From Acidobacteriota bacterium (GTDB taxonomy: Bacteria > Acidobacteriota > Terriglobia > Terriglobales > Acidobacteriaceae): a DNA stretch of 7,349 nucleotides. The translations under genes and the position numbers were made by a program. The stretch lies in contig JAKABE010000155.1 of NCBI GenBank assembly GCA_021801945.1, positions 1 to 7,349 on the forward strand. Reading direction: 5' to 3'. The notes beneath the pieces are model-generated. The model made no database searches and was not told the origin of the DNA. It was given only the letters and a program-made list of their open reading frames with translations. This document shows positions 1-6,027 of this stretch, piece by piece (within the stretch, counting starts at the first letter, position 1; every line of letters starts with the position of its first letter).

Positions 1-431
1 ATGGTGGTGAAGATGACGATCAACGCCAGCGGCATGAAGGCGGGTGGAAGTCCGTGCACCCCGTGGTCAGCCACACGAATCGTGAACCATTGGAGGGTGG
101 CAAACAGGCAGGCCAACTCTATCTTGATCCAGACAATCATGGCCAAGGCTATCGCTTCGAGGTGGGGTCTGTTCAGCGGCGTCACCCGCACCGGGTAATT
201 GAACGCCGAGGGATAGCGCGCCACCAGGGTCATGAGGGCATAAAGAACCACAGCGATGGTGGGCAGAACCAGGAGCATGGAGGAAGGACCCCAGGCATCG
301 GGTAGGCCGTTGGCGCCGAAATGCGTGGGAATACGGGCTGGCAAACGGTGGGGACCGTAGAGCGCGCGGAGCGTGATGAAGACCAGTAGCGCCAGTGCGC
401 ACAGACCGACGGCTTCTAGGCTTTTGCGCAT
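1..431 (-). CDS. DUF1648-type multi-pass membrane protein, C-terminus cut by the window edge
   Basis: The first 143 codons are visible and the frame is still open at position 1, so the C-terminus is missing. Hydrophobic segments lie at about residues 8-24, 51-70, 93-117 and 129-143, which indicates an integral inner-membrane protein. Between the first two is the motif IPTHFGANGLPDAWGP (residues 34-49). This matches the 'P-x-HF-x-x-x-G-x-PD-x-W' signature of DUF1648, a domain also found at the N-terminus of SdpI-like immunity/signalling proteins. The biochemical role of DUF1648 is not established, and I do not infer one. The ATG at 431 is chosen because AAAGGAG (441-435) lies 3 nt upstream and the hydrophobic N-terminus begins right after it. 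The gene lies 74 bp after the DnaC-like gene on the same strand. It is in the same frame as the 5' part of that gene with no stop between them, so it may be wrongly merged with it. Family call fairly sure; function unknown. Confidence 0.75.
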   Translation of the reverse strand, partial: MRKSLEAVGLCALALLVFITLRALYGPHRLPARIPTHFGANGLPDAWGPSSMLLVLPTIAVVLYALMTLVARYPSAFNYPVRVTPLNRPHLEAIALAMIVWIKIELACLFATLQWFTIRVADHGVHGLPPAFMPLALIVIFTT

Positions 432-434
432 GAA

Positions 435-441
435 CTCCTTT
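435..441 (-). promoter_or_regulatory. Ribosome binding site of the DUF1648 gene
   Basis: AAAGGAG on the minus strand ends 3 nt before the ATG at 431. It is the argument for an independent translation start here rather than a fused DnaC-DUF1648 protein, because the frame is open upstream and offers no stop to mark the boundary. Confidence 0.55.
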
Positions 442-505
442 CGTGAGCCGGCTGGATGGAAACGGAACCACCTTTGGAAACTATATCGCGGTTTTAATGC
501 TCGAT

Positions 506-1241
506 TTAACCAAAGCGGGCGCGCTTTACGCCAGTCTTGCGGAAGTCCTTGCCAGTCATCTCCACGCGGATGCACATCTCGGCTAGGCGTGACAGCATTC
601 GATCGCCGATGCGATCGCCGAGGGTCGGTTCGGGCGCCGTTCCCGGCCGGTAGGTCTGAGTAGTTCGTGGTGATGATGGTCGAGAGGCGGTCGTTATAGC
701 GCGTGTTCAGGATCAGAGCCACGGTGTCCCAAACCCACTCGTTGGGCTTTTGCGCGCCCAGGTCATCGAGCAGCAGTACTTCGGCGGTAAAGACCGGCTT
801 GAGCAACTCGATCTCTGTGGTTTGAACCTGTGGGTTGTAGCTGTTCTGGATGTTCTTGAGCAGCTCACGGTAGTCGCAGAAGAGGCCACGGACGCCGCGT
901 TCGCGAATGAGGCGCTGCAACACGCCCACTGCCAGATGGGTCTTGCCCACGCCGATGGAGCCGGTGAACAGCAATCCTTTGTGGGCGGTATCGACCGGGT
1001 AGGCCTCGACAAACCTGCGCGCGATTTGAAGGGCCTCGGCCAGGGATCGGTCCGCGCCGCGATAGGCGGGGTCGAAGGTGTCAAGGGAGCAGTCGTGGTA
1101 GCGGCCGGGGATGTGTGCGGCGGCGATGCGGCGCTCTTCGCGCTCCATCTCCTGGCACTGGCAGGGGCGCGAGACCCATTTGCCGGCGGCATCCACTACG
1201 CGCACCAGCCCCACTCCGTCGCAGATTGGGCAGACAGTCAT
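506..1241 (-). CDS. DnaC/IstB-type AAA+ ATPase (helicase-loader-like), interrupted by a frameshift near 626
   Basis: This is an AAA+ ATPase of the DnaC/IstB class, which loads the replicative helicase or assists a transposase. The product would be about 244 residues if the frame is restored. The N-terminus has a putative zinc-binding set C4-x2-C7 and C27-x-C29. The Walker A motif is GSIGVGKT (94-101), Walker B is VLLLDDLG (155-162) and the sensor-1 segment is TIITTNY (188-194). From the ATG at 1241 this frame holds to Thr205 (codon 629-627). The conserved family C-terminus, containing GDRIGDRM with the likely arginine finger and ending KRARFG, is in the other frame and stops at TAA 508-506. 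Skipping one base at 626 rejoins the two. The start is preceded by an in-frame TAG and only a weak purine-rich site. No transposase lies next to it, so a DnaC-type role is favoured over IstB. True mutation and sequencing error cannot be told apart here. Confidence 0.85.
601..621. repeat. 9-bp direct repeat beside the frame disruption
   Basis: GATCGCCGA occurs at 601-609 and 613-621, separated by 3 bp. It encodes the two GDR units of the GDRIGDR motif of the DnaC-like ATPase. The repeat is thus explained by protein conservation, but it ends only about 5 bp from the frame disruption and could favour slippage or misassembly there. Confidence 0.6.
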
Positions 1242-1583
1242 CTGCAATCCAGCCTAGCGCAGGCGGGTCATGAGGAGGGCTGTGCGTTGCGCGGTCCCGA
1301 AAGTGGAAAAGCGGAAGTTCACGGCTGCGGATTGGGCGTCAGGCTTATGCGATGCGGCGCGGGGCGATGACCAACAGGCATCGGCGAGGGGGGCTCCGCC
1401 TTGCCAGAGCATCTCCCGGGGGTCCTTGCGCGGACCCTGCGCTGATTCCCTCCATAAGACAGTCTGGTAGCCGTCCAGGGAAGGGAAGCATCCGTGCGGG
1501 GTCCCCAATTACTTAACTACCAAGCCGCTCAGGTACGGGATTCGCGTTCATTGCCACCACTGACAACTGAATGAACTTTTGGA
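1242..1583. other. Spacer between the co-polymerase gene and the DnaC-like gene
   Basis: This 342-bp stretch follows the co-polymerase stop. I see no strong stem followed by a T-run that would act as an intrinsic terminator, and no clear -35/-10 pair. Its only coding candidate is the small ORF listed separately. The spacer probably marks the end of the polysaccharide unit and must hold the promoter for the DnaC-like gene if that gene is transcribed independently. Confidence 0.5.
1254..1508 (-). CDS. Doubtful small ORF upstream of the DnaC-like gene (84 aa)
   Basis: This open frame begins with a TTG directly after an in-frame TAA and ends 12 nt before the DnaC-like start. I recognise no domain, signal peptide or membrane segment. 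In favour of coding are the tight spacing to the next gene and a third-codon-position GC of roughly three quarters, similar to the true genes here. Against it are the TTG start without a convincing ribosome binding site and a composition rich in Ser, Arg, Ala and Pro that is typical of chance ORFs in GC-rich DNA. An internal ATG (MLWQGG...) preceded by AAGGA is an alternative start. I rate it more likely spurious than real. Confidence 0.18.
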   Translation of the reverse strand: MGTPHGCFPSLDGYQTVLWRESAQGPRKDPREMLWQGGAPLADACWSSPRAASHKPDAQSAAVNFRFSTFGTAQRTALLMTRLR

Positions 1584-4427
1584 TCAGTCCGTACGCTTGT
1601 ACTGACCGCGCCAGGAGGGCAGAATTCGCGGCTCTGCCACGGGCTCTCGCGTGTCTCTGCGGGTTCGCGATTTGCCCTCCCAAACGTACTCCTTGCCGGC
1701 GACTGGGGGCGGAGGGGGCAAAAACTCCGGAACTGCGGTAACTGCCGCCGGATTGGCAACGCTGACATCAGCGGCAGGCGCCGGATCGGGAGCGGGCGTG
1801 AAAGCTTGAGCCTTGGCAATCCGGGGGATTTCATTCTCGTGGGAGCGGTGCTCCAGGGGAGGCACAATGGGGCTTGCGCCGGGCGTAAAAAATGCTTCTT
1901 CCCGTTGAGTCGACCGCGTATAGTGCACGAGCTTACTTAAATCGAAGGAGGGAACGGCCTCCCTCAGATCACCGAGCAACGATTCGGGACGATCTATATC
2001 GTGCTGTCCCTTGATTGGCAGCCGCTGTTCTGTCTTGTGCGCATCGCCAATGGGACCAAGCTGCGACGCCGACGGTGCGAACTGGGCGGCGCGAGACTGG
2101 AAAGAACCTGGAGAAGACTCAGCCAGCCACCACGGAATTTCTCCATCCAGGTTAGGAAGGGCCGTGGGCGCGGCTGGAGCCGCACTCAATTCAGGAACAA
2201 ACGGCGCCGCGTACGCAGCGGCGGTCTCTTGGGATGGCTCAGAGATGGTCGGTATAACGGGCGCGGTCCCCGGCGCCGGCTGATGGGAAGTCTCCGCCAG
2301 TTCGGGCTGCGAATGATCGTTCCACAAAGGCCGCTGTGATAGCGAACGTCCCTGGATACGCAGCCTGCTCTCCATGTCGTGCACTGTCTGGCGGAAGGCC
2401 GCATCGGCTTTGGCCAAACTCACACGGCTAAGCACAAAACCCACCGTGGGAACATTGATGCGCTGCAAGGTATTCGCGATCGCACACAGTTGATGGCGGG
2501 TGGTGATGCCGGATTGGAGCACCACAATGACACAGTCGGCGAAACGCGCCAGATACTCCGCCTCGGCAGAGATCATCAGTGGGGCCGTGTCGGTAAGCAC
2601 CAGGTGCTCCCGCTGTGCGCTTTCATCGCTCGCTCTCTGCATGAGAGCCACCGAGTGGCTTGCCCGCTGCCTTGTGGGAACACTGCCTGCTTCGTCCTGC
2701 GAGACGTTGCCTGAGTCGCTGCGCGGTGGCAGCTGCGCAGTATCAGACGCCCTGGCCAGCGTGACAGGGCGTCCCATGGCCTCCAGCATTCCGCCAACTT
2801 TGCTGATCAGCGTGGATACGCCGGCTCCAGTTTCCGCACCGGTGAAGATGCAGTTCCTGATGTAGCTCTGCGCGCAAGCGTGTTCGAGCGTTGCGGAAAG
2901 CCGAAACACATGCTCGTTGAAGACTTCTTCCGAAACCTCGCTCGCCTCCGGCAACGTGGCCATCGGAGCAAATCCCAGCAGAGCCTCAATATCGGAGGCG
3001 ATGTAGAGCTTGGGATCCAGGTTGTTGGCAAGCAGGGCGGCCATGAGACCCAGGAAGATTCCGCCCACGAAGAGCAGCAATGCCTTTCCCACGACTCCGA
3101 TAACAGCGGGATGCAGAGGAACGACAGCAGCGACCGAAAGATGCACGGCGCCAGGCACGCTGTTCTGCAGCATGAGATTGTGCATCTCTCCGTCTACGGC
3201 CGCGTAACGCGTGCGCAGGCGGGCGATGTCGTTAATCAGGTCGTTGGCGCGCTGCAGCTTGGGCGTGGCACTGGCCGCGGTTTCCGCCAGTTGATGAAGT
3301 TGTCCGTTCAGCTGGGCGTCGATGCTGGCGGTGCTCTCAAGTTCGGTGCGCAGGTTCTGCTTGATGCGGGCCGATGCCTGGGCGCGCAGTTCCTGCATCA
3401 TCGAGTTCAGCGACTGGTTGATCTTCTCCAGCTCCTGCGCGTCCAGCTTGTACTCAGGATTTCGGGGCGTGAGGTTCGCCATCTGCGCGATGAGCGTAGC
3501 GCGGCGGTTGTCGAGAGACGTCTTCATGCTGGTGAGGCCGGGGTCGGCAGCAATCAAAGCGTCGGCCTGCGCGTCCAGCGCCGCCGTCGAGGCGCCATTG
3601 CCCACCACCGTCGCGTACTTGGCGGCCGCCGCGTCATAATTCGTGCGCGCCTGTATCAGCTCCGTGCGTGTGGCGCCGATGGCGTTGTCGATAAGATCGG
3701 GAGCTTGGTCCCCCACCGCTGCCATGCCCAGCTGTTTGTTGAGCAAGCTTTGCTCGGCAAGATCCGCGTTGAGCAGTCGCTGCACACGGTCGCGCTCGGC
3801 CTGCAGGATGGCGATGCGTTGCGGGTCGCCGGCGTTCTCCTGGTGCGCTGCCTTCTGCACCACGCTGTTGGCCACTGCATCCGCAATCTGCGCGGCCAGC
3901 TCGGGGCTCTTGGCCTTGGCGATGATCGCGACCTGGTAGCTCGAGCCCATCCGCTCCACTTTGACTGCGTGGCCCAGGCGCTCTGCTGCAATCTGATCGC
4001 TTTCGCCTGCGTGCTGAAAGGACCCTGGGGGCAGTCTGTGCAGCGCGTTCATCAGCACGTCGGGATCAGTCGCGATCTGTACTTGCTGCTGAATAAAGGA
4101 GTCATAAGAGTTGGAATCGTAGGGCCAGTGCTGTTGGTTGTTGCCCTGACTCAATACCTGCCCAGAGTTTGGCTGGATGTAGATCTGACTCTGCGCGGAG
4201 TAGACCGGCCAGGTCTTGGCCACGTAGGCGATAGCCAAAACCAGCCCGGCAATGGCAAAACCCAGGATCAACCGGCGATGAAGCTCATAAGCCCGCCGAA
4301 TGTCGAGCCGGAACAAGGGCTGCTCCACCCCGGACGCGGGTGCGCTGTTGTCTGCGTGCGGCTGCGCCCCAAGCTCGACGGCCGGAACCCGCTGCATCGG
4401 TAGCGGTGGCTTATGTTGCATGCTCAT
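1584..4427 (-). CDS. Wzz/GumC-type polysaccharide co-polymerase with a degenerate BY-kinase-like domain and a long C-terminal tail
   Basis: This 947-residue inner-membrane protein belongs to the PCP-2 group, which controls polymer length and works with the Wza-type exporter. The first transmembrane helix is at about 53-70. A large periplasmic region follows, with coiled-coil-like stretches around 200-235 and 325-410. A proline-containing segment leads into the second helix at about 441-467, followed by NNLDP and the linker into the cytoplasmic domain. Residues about 500-690 resemble a bacterial tyrosine kinase domain, but the P-loop reads GAETGAGVST (530-539) with Val537 where the Walker A lysine belongs. 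The expected Walker A' stretch VTLARAS (555-561) lacks both aspartates, while the Walker B-like LVLTDTAP (609-616) keeps D613 and P616. Residues about 700-947 form a Pro/Ala-rich, probably disordered tail with only scattered tyrosines. The ATG at 4427 overlaps the export gene's stop (ATGA), which suggests translational coupling. Family call strong; loss of kinase activity is inferred. Confidence 0.88.
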   Translation of the reverse strand: MSMQHKPPLPMQRVPAVELGAQPHADNSAPASGVEQPLFRLDIRRAYELHRRLILGFAIAGLVLAIAYVAKTWPVYSAQSQIYIQPNSGQVLSQGNNQQHWPYDSNSYDSFIQQQVQIATDPDVLMNALHRLPPGSFQHAGESDQIAAERLGHAVKVERMGSSYQVAIIAKAKSPELAAQIADAVANSVVQKAAHQENAGDPQRIAILQAERDRVQRLLNADLAEQSLLNKQLGMAAVGDQAPDLIDNAIGATRTELIQARTNYDAAAAKYATVVGNGASTAALDAQADALIAADPGLTSMKTSLDNRRATLIAQMANLTPRNPEYKLDAQELEKINQSLNSMMQELRAQASARIKQNLRTELESTASIDAQLNGQLHQLAETAASATPKLQRANDLINDIARLRTRYAAVDGEMHNLMLQNSVPGAVHLSVAAVVPLHPAVIGVVGKALLLFVGGIFLGLMAALLANNLDPKLYIASDIEALLGFAPMATLPEASEVSEEVFNEHVFRLSATLEHACAQSYIRNCIFTGAETGAGVSTLISKVGGMLEAMGRPVTLARASDTAQLPPRSDSGNVSQDEAGSVPTRQRASHSVALMQRASDESAQREHLVLTDTAPLMISAEAEYLARFADCVIVVLQSGITTRHQLCAIANTLQRINVPTVGFVLSRVSLAKADAAFRQTVHDMESRLRIQGRSLSQRPLWNDHSQPELAETSHQPAPGTAPVIPTISEPSQETAAAYAAPFVPELSAAPAAPTALPNLDGEIPWWLAESSPGSFQSRAAQFAPSASQLGPIGDAHKTEQRLPIKGQHDIDRPESLLGDLREAVPSFDLSKLVHYTRSTQREEAFFTPGASPIVPPLEHRSHENEIPRIAKAQAFTPAPDPAPAADVSVANPAAVTAVPEFLPPPPPVAGKEYVWEGKSRTRRDTREPVAEPRILPSWRGQYKRTD

Positions 4428-5491
4428 AGAGCCCCTGCATAAAAGGCGATGGTGGCAACCGTGATGAGCGGGTTAAATCGCTCGAGGAAGTAGGTCGAGT
4501 GATAAAATCCGCTCTGCGGAACGAGGAGAATATCGCCTGGCTTGAGTTGAAACTCGGTCGACTTCATCGGATCCATGTAATCGTTGAATGAAAGCGTGCG
4601 CTTGGTTCCGGTGCTGGAGTCGATGATTTGCACGCGTGGCTTTGTACCCGCGGGTGCGGTAAATCCGCCGGCGGAGGCCAGAACGCTCGCGATGGTGGCG
4701 TGGTAGGTCAGCGGCACCGGCCCAGGATGCTGCACCTCGCCGAGCACCGAGATGTATCGGTCGCTATTGCTCGGGACGTAGATCACGTCTTCGCGGCGCA
4801 GGCGCAGGTCGGCCATGCCGCTGCCGGTTTCGACCAGCTTGCGCAGCTGCACCCAGATAACCTTGTCGTTGCCGCGGTAAATGGCCACGCGCTCGGGGAC
4901 CTCGTTAGCTTCGGGTATCTGCCCGCTCTTGTCCGGACCGGCCTGTACGCCGCCACGCGCTAGAGCTTCAAGAAGCGTTGGCGTGCCGTCAAAGGTGATG
5001 ATGCCGGGATGATCGACGGCGCCAAGCAGCACCACGCTGTTGGCCGTATATTGGGTTACTGTGACCGTGACCTGAAGATTGGAATAGTACGGGGCCAGCA
5101 CCCTCTCAATGGCTTGAGCAGCCTCGGTTCGGGTGAGCCCATCGAGCATGATGTCGCCTGCCAGCGGCAGTGTAATTCGGCCGTCGGGCCCCACGATCAG
5201 TTTGGCCTGCATATCGGGGCGGCCGGCAAAACTGACGGTAATGGCGTCGCCCTTGCCTAGCCGGTACTCTGCGTTTGCCGTGGGCTCAAAGTCGCGCAGC
5301 TCCTGCAAGGGGTTAGGTCTCAAGGATGGTTCGGAATTGGGCTGAGGCTGCGAGGCCTGGGCCTTGGCCTGAATCTCAGATTCGATTTGGGTTTGCGTCT
5401 GCGCGGGGAGTGGCAGCGGCTCCTGAGCTGTGAGCGGTCCTGCCACACCAAGGCAAAGCAAAAGGAATGCAACACCAGTTCCACGATTCAC
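4424..5491 (-). CDS. Wza/OtnA-type polysaccharide export protein with SLBB domains
   Basis: This 355-residue periplasmic/outer-membrane export protein is of the type that forms the exit channel for capsule or exopolysaccharide. The N-terminus is a signal peptide with hydrophobic core VAFLLLCLGVAG (7-18) and a probable cleavage near LTA-QE (20-24). It is followed by a Gln/Pro-rich linker (25-70). The Poly_export domain (about 72-150) starts with the typical YRLGKGDAITV and contains VGPDGRITLPLAG. Two SLBB-like units follow: VVLLGAVDHPGIITF (153-167) onward and YISVLGEVQHPGPVPL (246-261) onward. The C-terminal NPLITVATIAFYAGAL (340-355) could be the membrane-spanning helix seen at the end of Wza. 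The GTG at 5491 is preferred because GGGAGG lies 7 nt upstream and the signal peptide begins right there. An open frame reaches back to 5794 but that part has no protein character. The stop overlaps the co-polymerase start, so the two genes form one unit. Confidence 0.88.
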   Translation of the reverse strand: MNRGTGVAFLLLCLGVAGPLTAQEPLPLPAQTQTQIESEIQAKAQASQPQPNSEPSLRPNPLQELRDFEPTANAEYRLGKGDAITVSFAGRPDMQAKLIVGPDGRITLPLAGDIMLDGLTRTEAAQAIERVLAPYYSNLQVTVTVTQYTANSVVLLGAVDHPGIITFDGTPTLLEALARGGVQAGPDKSGQIPEANEVPERVAIYRGNDKVIWVQLRKLVETGSGMADLRLRREDVIYVPSNSDRYISVLGEVQHPGPVPLTYHATIASVLASAGGFTAPAGTKPRVQIIDSSTGTKRTLSFNDYMDPMKSTEFQLKPGDILLVPQSGFYHSTYFLERFNPLITVATIAFYAGAL

Positions 5492-5498
5492 GCTACTG

Positions 5499-5504
5499 CC
5501 TCCC
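5499..5504 (-). promoter_or_regulatory. Ribosome binding site that fixes the GTG start of the export gene
   Basis: GGGAGG on the minus strand stands 7 nt before the GTG at 5491. It decides in favour of this start, which begins a signal peptide, over the in-frame ATG 303 nt further upstream. Confidence 0.65.
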
Positions 5505-5518
5505 GGCTCCAGCGGTAA

Positions 5519-5530
5519 AGAGAGCTCTCT
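5519..5530. repeat. Perfect 12-bp palindrome in the leader of the export gene
   Basis: AGAGAGCTCTCT reads the same on both strands and ends 27 nt before the GTG start, just upstream of the ribosome binding site. It could be an operator half-site pair or a small RNA hairpin that affects ribosome access. A palindrome of this length may also occur by chance, so no function is claimed. Confidence 0.35.
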
Positions 5531-5614
5531 CGTCCCGAGTGGCCGACCTCCAAAACCTCGCTTGTGAGCGGGCGACAGCCAAAAGCTCCCACAAATCGAC
5601 GCTTTGTCCCTTTC

Positions 5615-5620
5615 AGTATA
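5615..5620 (-). promoter_or_regulatory. Possible -10 element for the export/co-polymerase operon
   Basis: On the minus strand, TATACT lies in a locally AT-rich patch (about 5611-5632) of an otherwise GC-rich leader, and would give a 5' untranslated region of roughly 115 nt. The hexamer 17 bp upstream is a poor match to a -35 (ATTCAG), so this is a weak candidate based on one element and position only. Confidence 0.22.
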
Positions 5621-6027
5621 AGAATTCTGAGTTTCGGCTGAATCCCACGAAGGGGTTTGCTTCGACTCCCTCGGGGGTAACCTGCCGCCGGTGACTTTAG
5701 CAGCTTTTGCTGCAAGGGATGATCTTAGAGCACGCTTTGGAACGGATCGGAAGCAGCATCGATGCCGCCCGGATCGTGCGGGAGGCACCTGCACGCGTCG
5801 GCTGAGCCGAGGAGGACGATGCGGGAATCAAAAGAGTGCTCGCGGAAACGAAAATTACCTGCTAACGAGCTGGCTCCCCTACCGAGGCGGGCCCGCGGCC
5901 GGCAACTCGCGCAAGATCAGACTCAGATTGGTCCGGCTACATGCCTCAACTGGCGCTCCCGGCCAAAACAAAATCGTCGCGTCGTAACCTCAGTTCTGTA
6001 GCACCGGAGTATTCGGCCGAAAAAGTC

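Larger units (their letters stand above)
5492..6027. other. Long non-coding leader between the deacetylase-like gene and the export gene
   Basis: These 536 bp lie between two co-directional genes of one polysaccharide locus, while the other joins in the locus overlap. No frame here has recognisable protein features. The stretch contains several small inverted repeats: GCGGGCCCGC (5887-5896), TCGGC-TGA-GCCGA (5798-5810), GCAGC-TTTT-GCTGC (5700-5713) and the 12-bp palindrome at 5519-5530. A TTCGGCCGAA palindrome lies close to the upstream gene's stop, at 6012-6021. I compared it by eye with the c-di-GMP-I riboswitch consensus and did not find the conserved core. It most likely carries the promoter and leader of the export operon, possibly with a regulatory RNA. 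Confidence 0.5.

Noticed and set aside
67..471. 134-codon minus-strand frame overlapping the DUF1648 gene
   Set aside because: It is Arg/Pro/His-rich without membrane segments, while the frame starting at 431 gives the DUF1648 signature and hydrophobic helices.
622..632. Programmed ribosomal frameshift in the DnaC-like gene
   Set aside because: No classic slippery heptamer is visible, and this protein family is not known to use recoding. Mutation or sequence error is simpler.
713..1192. 159-codon minus-strand frame inside the DnaC-like gene
   Set aside because: It is an out-of-phase shadow rich in Ser, Ala, Thr and Pro. The Walker A and B motifs are in the frame starting at 1241.
750..1370. 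206-codon open frame on the plus strand
   Set aside because: It is antisense to the DnaC-like ATPase, shows no motif, and is explained by codon bias of the real gene.
2880..4403. 507-codon open frame on the plus strand
   Set aside because: It lies wholly antisense to the co-polymerase gene, whose protein has clear family features. The plus-strand translation has no domain and an odd Arg/Val/Gly/Gln-rich composition, typical of the mirror frame of a high-GC3 gene.
5560..5700. c-di-GMP-I riboswitch suggested by GCAAACC and GGGAC-AAAG fragments
   Set aside because: The fragments resemble parts of the consensus, but the GNRA loop, receptor and closing helix are not present in the right order.
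5492..5794. N-terminal extension of the export protein to an upstream ATG
   Set aside because: The 101 added codons have no protein character, would bury the signal peptide, and ignore the good ribosome binding site before the GTG at 5491.
5762..6001. Plus-strand small ORFs in the leader region
   Set aside because: They are Arg/Pro-rich, have no convincing ribosome binding sites and no recognisable features, and several overlap each other in different frames.
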